A stretch of DNA of 64,000 nucleotides, from contig CAZFEU010000001.1 of NCBI GenBank assembly GCA_964517875.1, positions 124,001-188,000 of the forward strand. The letters run 5' to 3'. This DNA comes from JAJPXC01 sp964517875 (GTDB lineage Bacteria > Bacteroidota > Bacteroidia > Bacteroidales > Muribaculaceae). Position numbers and translations under genes: made by a program. Below, piece after piece: positions 35,321 through 44,517 of this stretch (within the stretch, counting starts at the first letter, position 1; every line of letters starts with the position of its first letter). The notes beneath the pieces are model-generated. The model saw only the letters and a program-made list of their open reading frames with translations, was not told the origin of the DNA and ran no database searches.

Positions 35321-35898
35321 TGCAAGACATGGCTCAATCACCAATCGACGAAACTGTTATGATTGCTGTTCGTCCGGAGCACAGCGGAGCGTTAAGGCGG
35401 ATGTTGTCGGTATGGTTTGGCCGTTGGTGGTGGCTTGTGGTGCTTGTATTGTTTATCCCCACTTGTATAGCAATGACGGTTGACCCTCGTTGGTGGTATG
35501 TGACCTTTATGATAGCATTAATGGTCTATCCCACAATAATCTGGATTGTATACTCATTCTATGGTACACTTCCCGGGGCATCGCTACTGTATTATTTAAA
35601 AATTATCGATATTGATAGTTTAAGCATCACCATAAGCTATGAAAATTACTTTTCGGAAGAGGAGGAGCTGAGTTTTGAGGATATCGATAAACCAGCTGAA
35701 TTTATTAAAAAGGTGATAATGATAGATGAAATATCGGGATGCACAGTAAATGCCACATCGCTCACCATTGAATGGTCAGATAAGGTATGGGATTATATTA
35801 AAATACCGCTGAGTGCATTTCACGACGAAGTTACCGCAAAGCGTGTGTCCGAGAGGCTATTAGATGCGGCCTATAAAAATCGCTGGCACAATAAATGA
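35320..35898 (+). CDS. two-helix membrane protein appended to the mre/rodA operon, unknown
   Basis: Unrecognised 192-residue protein. A short cytoplasmic N-terminus leads to two hydrophobic helices (about 37-53 and 58-79), rich in Trp. A soluble C-terminal domain of about 110 residues, mixed alpha/beta, contains SEEEEL near 113-118. The start shares bases with the rodA stop, so it is translated with RodA. The layout resembles YcxB-type proteins, but I do not claim that family. A role near the elongasome is inferred from coupling only. Confidence 0.65.
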   Translation: MQDMAQSPIDETVMIAVRPEHSGALRRMLSVWFGRWWWLVVLVLFIPTCIAMTVDPRWWYVTFMIALMVYPTIIWIVYSFYGTLPGASLLYYLKIIDIDSLSITISYENYFSEEEELSFEDIDKPAEFIKKVIMIDEISGCTVNATSLTIEWSDKVWDYIKIPLSAFHDEVTAKRVSERLLDAAYKNRWHNK

Positions 35899-35901
35899 CT
35901 A

Positions 35902-36741
35902 TCAATCAACCTTGTTAACCCATTCTGATTGTTCTCTACGTGACGTTGAGTAGGTGGTTGGAACAGGTTTCATACAGTAAGCACAGAATGGTACGGGACG
36001 GTTGCGCAATCGGTAAATCTGCTTCACATCCGTGATTTCGTCAATGCTGAGATAGTCACCCTTTTTATGCTCGAAATTGGTGCCATAACGGTTGTTGAGC
36101 AGCTCAATGCAAGCGCTGATTGAACATGGATAAAGACGGTCACCGATAATTGACAGACATCCGTAGTTGAAGCACGTGAGGTGGGCACGGCGTACCGACT
36201 GACGCTTTGCCGGGTCAAGCGGAAAACGGAAAAATGAGTATTCGTCATTGCGGTCGGCAAACTGATGAACCATCACCCCCTTACTTTTGACAAGCGCGAA
36301 AAGTGCGTTGTAATCTATTTTTATGGGATAGCGTGTTATGTCGATGGCAATGTGGTACTTCTGACAGGCTTGCCAAAATGAGTCTTTCATCTTAGGCAAC
36401 ATTATGCCGTTGGTAAACAAACTTACAGGAACCTTCGGGAAATAACGGCGTACCAATGCTATTACTTCCTCAAGATGAGGATATAGCAATGTCTCACCCC
36501 CAATAAGATACAGGCTTTCAACTTTATTAATACCTTTAACTTCCGACAGATGCTTAAGTGTGCGCTCAATTACTTCAAGCGACACGGCATCATCGGCCGG
36601 AGCCAACGGCGAGTAGTGTGTGCATCCGCAGCAATTGAGGTTGCACGCTTGTGTAAGGTTGAGTTCGAGTCGTAATGGGGTAGTGCGGCGTTGATGTATA
36701 AGCCGCACCACCTTTACTAATTTTGTTATCAGATTGCTCAT
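35902..36741 (-). CDS. radical SAM protein
   Basis: About 279 residues from the ATG at 36741, just after the upstream thioredoxin stop; a longer frame to 36777 would overlap that gene. The [4Fe-4S] motif CxxxCxxC reads CNLNCCGC. LYLIGGETLLYPHL is the GGE-type SAM motif. A second Cys-rich tail (FCAYCMKP, and CFNYGC and YPCSISAC earlier) suggests extra metal binding as in SPASM-like proteins. The substrate is unknown. Last of four minus-strand genes with thioredoxin and dnaE. Confidence 0.82.
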   Translation of the reverse strand: MSNLITKLVKVVRLIHQRRTTPLRLELNLTQACNLNCCGCTHYSPLAPADDAVSLEVIERTLKHLSEVKGINKVESLYLIGGETLLYPHLEEVIALVRRYFPKVPVSLFTNGIMLPKMKDSFWQACQKYHIAIDITRYPIKIDYNALFALVKSKGVMVHQFADRNDEYSFFRFPLDPAKRQSVRRAHLTCFNYGCLSIIGDRLYPCSISACIELLNNRYGTNFEHKKGDYLSIDEITDVKQIYRLRNRPVPFCAYCMKPVPTTYSTSRREQSEWVNKVD

Positions 36742-36742
36742 A

Positions 36743-37066
36743 TCACAGAGCGAGGAGCTCTTGTATCTTGGCTTCAAGGATAGCTTTGGGCTGTGAGCCT
36801 GCGAGACGGATATCTACCTTCTTACCATCCTTGAAGAACAGCAGGGTGGGGATTGACATGATGCGATATTTCGTACTCAGTTCTGTCTCGTCATCAACAT
36901 TGTATTTGCCGATCACTACTTGTCCTTCGTATTCCTTTGCAAGCTCATCGATGATAGGGCTCATTGCCATGCAGGGTCCACACCATGTAGCCCAGAAGTC
37001 GATTATAACTGGCTTACCTGAAGCGATGATTTCTTCTACATTTGAATCAGTGAATTGAAATGCCAT
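36743..37066 (-). CDS. trxA: thioredoxin
   Basis: A 107-residue cytoplasmic thioredoxin. WCGPC is at residues 28-32, and SIPTLLFF holds the cis-Pro. It is closer to classical E. coli-type thioredoxin in length and N-terminus than the copy at 15.9 kb. It lies 49 bp after dnaE and 1 bp before the radical SAM gene. Confidence 0.93.
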   Translation of the reverse strand: MAFQFTDSNVEEIIASGKPVIIDFWATWCGPCMAMSPIIDELAKEYEGQVVIGKYNVDDETELSTKYRIMSIPTLLFFKDGKKVDIRLAGSQPKAILEAKIQELLAL

Positions 37067-37115
37067 TGTTTTTGCTTATATTGGTTTATGAATAAATTTT
37101 ATTCTATATAGGGGA

Positions 37116-40100
37116 TTAATTACGGAGTACATTGAACGATAAATCAAGATCGTCAAGAATTGATACGAGCTGACGGTTGATGGGGACAAACACACTCGAT
37201 GTTAGTTCGATTGAGCGGTTTATCTTGGGGTCGTAAACACGGAACGATAGGGTGCCGCAGTTTTCTGTCGTTGATTTGCAATGTTCATCTATCAGGTCAA
37301 GGGTCTGATGATCAATTTTATCAATGGGTAAGTTTACCACAATCCCTTTTAGCAGCTTGCCTTTTACGTTTTCCAACAGGGAGATTGACGTAATATTGAA
37401 TTGCACATCGCTCTTGGCAAATCGGCGTGTAAACTTGCCAGTTACCAGTATCGGGGTACCTGGCTTGCCATAGTTGGCAAAATTGATATAGTCATTGCCG
37501 AAAAGACGAATCTCGGTACTGCCGGAATAGTCCTCGATTTTCATTATGCCAAAATTGCCGCTACCGTTGCGCGTCGGACGTGATATGAAGTCTACTACCA
37601 TTCCACCAAATGTGATTTCAAGACCTTCATTTTCCGATGGAATTATTTCCTCCTTGGTCTTAATATTGGCACTACAGCCATAATTAAGCTCCATGAAATA
37701 TGGATCGAGCGGATGAGCCGAAAGATACATGCCCACAAGTTCACGTTCTTTTTCAAGCTTTACAGCGTTGACCCATTCAAGTGCCGGACGCACTTGTGGA
37801 CGCCCAGCCTTGTTCATCGTCACATCATCGTCGCCAAAGAGCGATGCCTCCTGACGCTGCGCCGCTTGTTGATAGAGCTGACCATATCGGATAAGCTCGT
37901 CGGCAAATGTTTCATCGCGATGATTTTTCTCAAAGAAGTCTTCACGTTTTACACCCTCGAAACAGTCAAACGCACCCGCCAAAGCAAGCGACTCGATAAG
38001 GCGGCGGTTGAGCACAGTCTGTGGCACACGCTCAACAAAGTCATATATCGATTCAAATTTACCTTCTTTATTACGTGACTGAATAATGCTCGACACTACA
38101 TTCTCACCCACACCCTTTATGGCCGACAACCCGAAGCGGATATTGCCATGCGAGTCCACACCGAATTTCGAGAATGATTCGTTGACATCGGGCCCCTTGA
38201 TTGGTATTCGCATCGACTTACATTCATCCATGAAGCCGGTGATTTTAGTAATATCGTTGATATTGCGGCTTAGCACAGCTGCCATATATTCGGCCGGGTA
38301 ATTAGCTTTAAGATATGCAGTCTGGTATGCTACCCAGCTGTAGCATGTAGCGTGACTTTTGTTGAAAGCGTAAGATGCAAACTTCTCCCAGTCGGCCCAT
38401 ATTTTTTCGAGCACCTTAGGGTCATGGCCATTAGCTTGTCCTCCCTCGAGAAAGAGTGTTTTCAAAGCGTCCATTTTGTCCTTCAGCTTCTTACCCATGG
38501 CCTTGCGCAGCGTGTCACTCTGACCTCGGGTGAAGTTGGCGAGCAGTCGCGAAAGTAGCATGACCTGCTCCTGGTACACTGTGACTCCATAAGTATCCTT
38601 AAGATACTTCTCCATCACTGGTATGTCATAGATAATGGGCTTGCGTCCATGCTTACGATCAATGAATTCGGGTATATAATCCATGGGACCCGGACGATAC
38701 AGGGCATTCATGGCTATCAAATCTTCGAAGGTTGAGGGTTGAAGTTCACGCAAGTATTTCTGCATACCTTTCGACTCAAACTGGAATGTGCCGAATGTGC
38801 GACCTTCACAATAAAGCTTATAGGTAAGGGGATCGTCGATAGGGATCTTGTCGGGATCCACGTCGATGCCGCGTGTGAGCTTGATATTGGCTACTGCCTC
38901 CTTAATGATCGATAAGGTTTTTAGGCCCAGGAAGTCCATCTTGATAAGGCCGGTCTCCTCAATTACCGATCCCTCGTATTGGGTTACAAGTATTCGGCCA
39001 TCCTTCTTGTCGACAGCTGTACTCACTGGCACCCAGTCGGTGACATCGTCACGACAAATTATCACACCGCAAGCATGCACACCAGTATTGCGCACATTTC
39101 CCTCAAGCTGCTTGGCATATTCAAGCGTTTCTACAATCAGAGGATTTGAGCTATGCAATTCATTCTGAAACTCAGGCACATACTGATAGCAGTTCTTAAG
39201 AGTGGGCTTTAGCGCCTTACCATCCACCTCAGGCATACGGTCGGGCACGAGTTTCGACAATCGATCGCTCTCCGGCAGGGGGAGTTGTTCTATGCGTGCC
39301 ACATCCTTAATAGCCGATTTAGCAGCCATGGTGCCGTAGGTGATGATATGTGCCACCTTCTCAGCTCCGTATTTTTGGGTCACATAGTTGAGCACGTCGG
39401 CACGGCCATCATCGTCAAAGTCAATATCGATATCGGGGAGTGAGATTCGGTCGGGATTGAGAAAACGCTCAAAAAGCAGGTCATATTTTACGGGGTCAAT
39501 CTGTGTGATACCCAGACAGTAGGCCACACACGATCCGGCGGCTGAACCACGACCGGGGCCCACACTCACACCCAACTCCCGGCGAGAAGTGTTAATGAAA
39601 TCCTGCACTATGAGGAAGTAGCCCGGAAAGCCCATAGTCTTCATAATGTGCAGCTCAAACTTAATTCGCTCGGCCAGTTCATCGCTCAGCGGATCGCCGT
39701 ATCGCACCTTAGCTCCCTCGTAGGCGAGCTTGGCAAGGTAGTCAGCCTCAAACTTTATGCGATAAAGCTTGTCATAACCACCCAATTTTTTAATCTTTTT
39801 TTCCGCCTCTTCCTGCGAGAGCACTACGTTGCCATGTTCATCGCGGGTAAACTCGTCGAAAAGGTCTTGCTCTGTCAGCCTATGGCGATATTCATCCTCG
39901 GTTCCAAAATCCTTAGGTATCTCGAAGTTTGGCATTATAGGGCCGTGATCGATTGTATATACCTCAACTTTATCGGCTATTTCCAATGTATTGGACAATG
40001 CCTCAGGAATGTCGGCAAACAGGCGGTTCATTTCCTCGGTTGTCTTCATCCACTCCTGTTTGGAGTATAACATGCGAGAGGGGTCATCGAGGTTTTTGTT

Positions 40101-40829
40101 GGTTGACACACATATCAATCGATCGTGAGCCTCGGCATCCTCCTCGTTGACAAAATGCACATCGTTGGTGCAAATCAACTTTACATTGTTTTTCCGCGCA
40201 AGTTCAATAAGCACAGGGTTGACTTCCTCCTGAATCTGGTAGGTTGTGTGATTGGCACGTGGCACGGTGGCTTTATGGCGCTGCAGCTCTATGTAGTAGT
40301 CTTCGCCAAATGTTTTTTTAAACCATGCCACCTGTCGGTCTGCTTCATCAATTTCACCCATACGTATAAGGCGCGGTATCTCACCGCCAAGACATGCCGA
40401 GCATACAATCAAGCCTTCGCTATGGGCCGCAAGTGCCTCCTTGTCGGTGCGTGGGTGATAGTAGAAACCCTCGGTCCATGCTTGCGACACAAGCTTAATA
40501 AGGTTGTGATACCCCTTTTCATTCTTTGCGAGCACAATCAAGTGATACCCCTTGTCCTTATCGTCGACGTGAGTGTTGAGCGACTTTCGCGCCACATACA
40601 TCTCGCAGCCGAATATAGGCTTGAATTTCGCAGCTCCCTCTGGCAGGCTTTTGTTCTTTTTGTTTACGTAGTTGAAAAACTCTTTGATGCCAAACATGTT
40701 GCCATGATCGGTGAGCGCCATAGCTGGCATGCCATCGGCAACGGCCTTGTCAACAAGGGCCTTTACTGAGGCTTGTCCGTCAAGCACCGAATATTGCGAG
40801 TGCACGTGTAGATGCGCAAATGGTATCAC
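37116..40829 (-). CDS. dnaE: DNA polymerase III alpha subunit
   Basis: Replicative polymerase, 1237 residues, GTG start. An N-terminal PHP domain begins at HLHVHSQYSVLDG and includes MALTDHGNMFG. The catalytic acidic cluster is D466 and D468 in PDIDIDF. GPGRGSAAGS, the thumb/finger region and a C-terminal OB fold (about 1000-1090) are visible. Its PHP metal-ligand residues look largely intact, so residual proofreading cannot be excluded. It starts 31 bp after the outer-membrane barrel gene. Confidence 0.96.
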   Translation of the reverse strand: MIPFAHLHVHSQYSVLDGQASVKALVDKAVADGMPAMALTDHGNMFGIKEFFNYVNKKNKSLPEGAAKFKPIFGCEMYVARKSLNTHVDDKDKGYHLIVLAKNEKGYHNLIKLVSQAWTEGFYYHPRTDKEALAAHSEGLIVCSACLGGEIPRLIRMGEIDEADRQVAWFKKTFGEDYYIELQRHKATVPRANHTTYQIQEEVNPVLIELARKNNVKLICTNDVHFVNEEDAEAHDRLICVSTNKNLDDPSRMLYSKQEWMKTTEEMNRLFADIPEALSNTLEIADKVEVYTIDHGPIMPNFEIPKDFGTEDEYRHRLTEQDLFDEFTRDEHGNVVLSQEEAEKKIKKLGGYDKLYRIKFEADYLAKLAYEGAKVRYGDPLSDELAERIKFELHIMKTMGFPGYFLIVQDFINTSRRELGVSVGPGRGSAAGSCVAYCLGITQIDPVKYDLLFERFLNPDRISLPDIDIDFDDDGRADVLNYVTQKYGAEKVAHIITYGTMAAKSAIKDVARIEQLPLPESDRLSKLVPDRMPEVDGKALKPTLKNCYQYVPEFQNELHSSNPLIVETLEYAKQLEGNVRNTGVHACGVIICRDDVTDWVPVSTAVDKKDGRILVTQYEGSVIEETGLIKMDFLGLKTLSIIKEAVANIKLTRGIDVDPDKIPIDDPLTYKLYCEGRTFGTFQFESKGMQKYLRELQPSTFEDLIAMNALYRPGPMDYIPEFIDRKHGRKPIIYDIPVMEKYLKDTYGVTVYQEQVMLLSRLLANFTRGQSDTLRKAMGKKLKDKMDALKTLFLEGGQANGHDPKVLEKIWADWEKFASYAFNKSHATCYSWVAYQTAYLKANYPAEYMAAVLSRNINDITKITGFMDECKSMRIPIKGPDVNESFSKFGVDSHGNIRFGLSAIKGVGENVVSSIIQSRNKEGKFESIYDFVERVPQTVLNRRLIESLALAGAFDCFEGVKREDFFEKNHRDETFADELIRYGQLYQQAAQRQEASLFGDDDVTMNKAGRPQVRPALEWVNAVKLEKERELVGMYLSAHPLDPYFMELNYGCSANIKTKEEIIPSENEGLEITFGGMVVDFISRPTRNGSGNFGIMKIEDYSGSTEIRLFGNDYINFANYGKPGTPILVTGKFTRRFAKSDVQFNITSISLLENVKGKLLKGIVVNLPIDKIDHQTLDLIDEHCKSTTENCGTLSFRVYDPKINRSIELTSSVFVPINRQLVSILDDLDLSFNVLRN

Positions 40830-40860
40830 TTGTGTGTATTCGATTTTTTAAGTTGTACAT

Positions 40861-41424
40861 TCAGATGCTGAAAAGGATTGCAACGGCGATGAAACCACCG
40901 GAATCGCGCAGTTTATATCCATCAGGGTTGATATTGCCCAATCCGAAGCGATAGCCACCTGAGATTTCAAGCAAGCTGATTGCGTCAATGCTTACGCCCA
41001 CGTTCCATCCTGCGTGAAACCTACGACCCTGAGCCTTGTTTAATCGCCACGCTAAATCAGGGCCTGTGAAAACGTGGGGAGAAACCAGGTCGTGAAAAAC
41101 ACTTATGGGGAGGCGATATTTCAGGTCAATCGGAATTGCTATGAAATCCCCGCCAAACCGGGTATCTATCCCCTCCGACGAGGCAGTCATGCTACGCCGT
41201 TCGTAGAGCACTGATGCTCCTATACCCATGTTGTAGCGGGGGAATATGTAATTTGCGGTGAGACCACCGGCAAACCCACTACCACCGTCGACAGATGTAG
41301 ACCGTGGGGCATTGGAGCTGAGCGGTGAGTTGAACACTCCTCCAATACGTAGTCCGTAGTGCATTTGCGCACTCAGCGTCATTGCCGACAAAAGCATTAT
41401 CAGTATTAAAGCAACCTTTCTCAT
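40861..41424 (-). CDS. outer membrane beta-barrel protein with signal peptide
   Basis: From the ATG at 41424, 187 residues. An upstream in-frame ATG at 41472 lies beyond the promoter and is rejected. The signal peptide MRKVALILIMLLSAMTLSAQ has a clear cleavage site after Ala-Gln. The rest is an alternating pattern of amphipathic strands ending in a strand-like terminus, IAVAILFSI, as in OMP_b-brl (PorT-like) barrels. Transport is not predicted. It precedes dnaE in the same direction. Confidence 0.78.
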   Translation of the reverse strand: MRKVALILIMLLSAMTLSAQMHYGLRIGGVFNSPLSSNAPRSTSVDGGSGFAGGLTANYIFPRYNMGIGASVLYERRSMTASSEGIDTRFGGDFIAIPIDLKYRLPISVFHDLVSPHVFTGPDLAWRLNKAQGRRFHAGWNVGVSIDAISLLEISGGYRFGLGNINPDGYKLRDSGGFIAVAILFSI

Positions 41425-41445
41425 CTGACATTTCTTTTCACACCC

Positions 41446-41476
41446 CAAAGATACGAAAAACCTTACCGCCATGCAA
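41446..41476 (-). promoter_or_regulatory. promoter of the barrel protein and dnaE cluster
   Basis: Minus-strand -7 box TATCTTTG at 41453-41446 with TTG at 41476-41474, 20 bp upstream. It fixes the start at 41424. Confidence 0.65.
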
Positions 41477-41587
41477 GTGCAAGGTGGTACATTGTTGACA
41501 ACTTTTTATAAAAAAGCAAACTCCCAGGAGTGGGTATGGTTTGATTGTTTTTTATGGTTGTGGTGACGCATATTTAGAAAAAATATG

Positions 41588-41595
41588 TAACTTCG
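41588..41595 (+). promoter_or_regulatory. candidate -7 element for folP
   Basis: TAACTTCG is one base off TAnnTTTG, 74 bp before the GTG start of folP. No -33 partner is clear. Confidence 0.35.
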
Positions 41596-41669
41596 CAGTG
41601 TTAATTTACAGTATTTAATACAGTCCTTCCAGAATAGGTCTTTTTAACATCCTTAAGCCCTTAACTACA

Positions 41670-42524
41670 GTGCGCCGATTCAAGGAGTTTTCACTCAACA
41701 TCAATGGTGAGTTGCGTTGGTTTCATCGCCCGGTGGTGATGGGTATAATCAACATTACCGACAACTCGTTTTATGCCAAGTCGAGGGTGTCGACACCTGA
41801 AGATGTGTCAGCCCAGGCAATACGCATGCTTGAGGGTGGCGCAGATGTTATTGACATCGGGGGATGCTCTACAGCTCCAGGCAATGCCGCAGTGTCGGTC
41901 AGAGACGAGATCAACAGAGTGGTGATGGGAATAGAGGCTGTAAAGCAGGTAGCGCCTACTGCGATTGTGTCGGTTGACACTCAGGTAGCAGAGGTGGCAC
42001 AAGCCGCTGTCGAAGCCGGAGCTAATATTATCAACGATGTGACCGGCGGAGATGGGGATGCGCTGATGCTTGACACTGTGGCCCAGCTTAAGGTACCTTA
42101 TATACTGATGCACACCCGCGGCACCTCGATGAGCATGCAATCGCTTACCAACTATGCCGATGGGGTAGTGGCAGGAGTGGTGGCTGAACTAAGTGCTAAA
42201 TTGAGCCGACTCAGAGAGCTCGGAGTGGCCGATGTGATAATCGACCCCGGTTTTGGATTTGCCAAAACACTTGAGCAAAATTATGAGCTACTTGCACATA
42301 TTGGTTACATAGCCGACATTCTTGATGCACCACTTTTGGTAGGAGTGTCGCGTAAATCGATGATATACAATGCGCTTGGCATCACAGCCGACGAAGCCCT
42401 TGTGGGCACCACTGCCGTCAACACACTCGCCCTTACCATGGGAGCACAAATGCTTAGGGTACACGACGTGAAGGCTGCAACGGAAGCCATCAAACTTTAT
42501 CAACTCACCGCTGAACACATATGA
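41670..42524 (+). CDS. folP: dihydropteroate synthase
   Basis: Joins p-aminobenzoate to hydroxymethyl-dihydropterin diphosphate in folate synthesis, the sulfonamide target. GTG start, 284 residues. VVMGIINITDNSFY matches the VMGILNVTPDSF loop but with Asp-Asn for Pro-Asp. IINDVTGG, DPGFGFAK, the SRKS Lys and the final RVHDVK are normal. The STRPG loop reads STAPG, so the usual Arg is Ala. The stop overlaps the cdaA ATG. Confidence 0.9.
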   Translation: MRRFKEFSLNINGELRWFHRPVVMGIINITDNSFYAKSRVSTPEDVSAQAIRMLEGGADVIDIGGCSTAPGNAAVSVRDEINRVVMGIEAVKQVAPTAIVSVDTQVAEVAQAAVEAGANIINDVTGGDGDALMLDTVAQLKVPYILMHTRGTSMSMQSLTNYADGVVAGVVAELSAKLSRLRELGVADVIIDPGFGFAKTLEQNYELLAHIGYIADILDAPLLVGVSRKSMIYNALGITADEALVGTTAVNTLALTMGAQMLRVHDVKAATEAIKLYQLTAEHI

Positions 42525-43294
42525 TTACCTTCGGAATAAAAGACATACTCGATATAGTGATAGTGGCGCTGATGCTCTACTATCTATATCGCATAATGAA
42601 AGAGTCGGGCACGATTAATGTGTTTTTCGGAGTGCTGGCATTCATAGCCGTGTGGGTGCTTTCTTCCGAAATTCTCAATATGCGGTTGATAGGCACCATA
42701 CTCGACAAATTCATGTCGATTGGCTTGCTGGTGCTTGTAATACTATTTCAGGATCAGATTAAAAGGTTTCTTGTCGAGCTTGGATCTCAACGACGGTGGC
42801 ATTTCATCAAAAATCTCTTTCATCACCACGACAAGGATGAAGAGAGCGACACCTCTCGCAGCTGGGTGATGCCAATAGTGTATGCCTGCATGAATATGTC
42901 GAAAAGCAAAACCGGAGCACTGATTGTGATTAAGCAGTCAATGTCGCTCGAACAATATGAGCGCACCGGGGATATGATCGATGCCCAAATCAACAGCCGC
43001 CTTATCGAGAACATATTCTTTAAGAACTCACCCCTCCACGATGGAGCATTAATAATAGCTGACGGACGAATCAAAGCAGCGGGATGCATTCTGCCGGTGA
43101 GTCATGACACCAACGTGCCGCGCTCGTTGGGCTTACGTCACCGCTCGGCGCTTGGCATCTCTCAGGCTACCGATGCTGTAGCCGTGGTGGTTTCCGAAGA
43201 AACAGGAGGCATATCCATAGCGCACCGCGGCATCCTCACGACCAAATTGACTTCAACCGAACTCGAGCAGCGCCTGTCGCAATTACAACCATAA
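42521..43294 (+). CDS. cdaA: diadenylate cyclase CdaA
   Basis: Membrane enzyme that condenses two ATP into c-di-AMP. 257 residues. Three N-terminal hydrophobic helices (about 8-78) lead to the DisA_N (DAC) domain. The catalytic DGA motif is at 174-176 and RHRSA at 206-210. ATGA overlap with folP gives tight coupling. In other bacteria, c-di-AMP controls K+ channels and transporters; two candidate partners here are the CPA2 antiporter at 5-7 kb and the OPT transporter, both inference. Confidence 0.93.
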   Translation: MITFGIKDILDIVIVALMLYYLYRIMKESGTINVFFGVLAFIAVWVLSSEILNMRLIGTILDKFMSIGLLVLVILFQDQIKRFLVELGSQRRWHFIKNLFHHHDKDEESDTSRSWVMPIVYACMNMSKSKTGALIVIKQSMSLEQYERTGDMIDAQINSRLIENIFFKNSPLHDGALIIADGRIKAAGCILPVSHDTNVPRSLGLRHRSALGISQATDAVAVVVSEETGGISIAHRGILTTKLTSTELEQRLSQLQP

Positions 43295-43312
43295 AGCTCT
43301 CACTCAACATAT

Positions 43313-44107
43313 ATGAACGATAACAAGCTTTGCATCGGTATTATCGGTGCCGGAAACATGGGAGGCGCAGTGGCCCGCGGATTGGCCGAGCGCACATCGA
43401 ATTTCAGCCTTATAATTTCTGACAGGTCAACTCAGAAACTCAATGAGCTTCACGAGTCATACCCGTCAAAAATAGACACAACAACTGATAATACAGAAGT
43501 GGCCCGCAAAGCCGACATCCTAATCACAGCGGTGAAACCCTGGTTGGTGCAACCCGTATATGAGCAGATACGTGATAATGCAAAAGCCCGGGTAGTGGTG
43601 TCAATTGCCGCGGGGATTAGTCTTGACCAGGTAAGTAACTTCTATCGACACGAGGATGCAGCGATATTCCGCGCGATGCCCAACACAGCCATCGCCTACG
43701 GTAAAAGCGTAACACTTATAGCACACAACGCCAATGCTTCGGCCGAGGATGTGGATATGATCACTACGATATTCCGATATCTTGGAAGTGCACCTGTGAT
43801 CGAAGAACGACTGATGAACGCCGGAATGGCCCTATGCTCATGCGGCATAGCCTACGTGATGCGCTATGTGAGAGCGGCAACTGAAGGAGCTGTGGAGCTC
43901 GGGCTATACCCCGATCAGGCCAAAGCACTAATCCTTGAAACAATGGAAGGCGCTATCGAAGTGCTCAGGGCATCGGGTGCCAATCCTGAGGCTGAGATCG
44001 ACAAAGTCACTACACCTGGAGGTACCACTATCCGAGGACTTAACGCCATGGAGAGGCAGGGCTTCAGCAACGCCGTGATTGCAGGGTTACTTGCTTCAGG
44101 TAAATGA
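43313..44107 (+). CDS. proC: pyrroline-5-carboxylate reductase
   Basis: Last step of proline synthesis: NAD(P)H reduction of pyrroline-5-carboxylate. 264 residues. The N-terminal Rossmann loop is GIIGAGNMGGA (about 9-19), and the C-terminal dimer domain has TTPGGTTIRGL. Start at ATG 43313 fits family length. It is 19 bp after cdaA. Confidence 0.93.
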   Translation: MNDNKLCIGIIGAGNMGGAVARGLAERTSNFSLIISDRSTQKLNELHESYPSKIDTTTDNTEVARKADILITAVKPWLVQPVYEQIRDNAKARVVVSIAAGISLDQVSNFYRHEDAAIFRAMPNTAIAYGKSVTLIAHNANASAEDVDMITTIFRYLGSAPVIEERLMNAGMALCSCGIAYVMRYVRAATEGAVELGLYPDQAKALILETMEGAIEVLRASGANPEAEIDKVTTPGGTTIRGLNAMERQGFSNAVIAGLLASGK

Positions 44108-44127
44108 AATCTTAAATCAGAGGAAAA

Positions 44128-44487
44128 ATGTCAGTAAACAAAGTGATTTTAGTAGGCAATGTAGGGCGCGACCCTGAAATAAGATATGTGGAGAGTCGTC
44201 CGGTGGCTCATCTGTCGCTCGCTACCACCGAAAGAGCCTACACCACTGCCTCGGGAGCTCAGGTGCCCGAACGCACTGAGTGGCACTCACTTGTGATGTG
44301 GGACGGAATGGCTGAAACAGCCGAACGCTACATCAGAAAAGGTACAAAGCTTTTTGTGGAAGGCAAATTGCGCACACGCGTGTGGCAGGATCGCAACACA
44401 ATAAAGCGTACCACCACCGAAATATATGTTGAACAATTCGACATACTTGGACAGCCCAAACCAGCAAATGAGAACCCTGCGATTTAA
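44128..44487 (+). CDS. ssb: single-stranded DNA-binding protein, short, no acidic tip
   Basis: 119 residues. The OB fold fills residues 1-108 (VNKVILVGNVGRDPEIRY, WHSLVMW, GTKLFVEGKLRTR). The C-terminal tail is about 11 residues and ends in NENPAI; the DDDIPF-like acidic tip used to recruit repair partners is absent. It may be an accessory SSB, with a full-length copy elsewhere. It lies 21 bp after proC. Confidence 0.88.
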   Translation: MSVNKVILVGNVGRDPEIRYVESRPVAHLSLATTERAYTTASGAQVPERTEWHSLVMWDGMAETAERYIRKGTKLFVEGKLRTRVWQDRNTIKRTTTEIYVEQFDILGQPKPANENPAI

Positions 44488-44517
44488 TACGAATTAAGCT
44501 TTAACAACACATAGACA

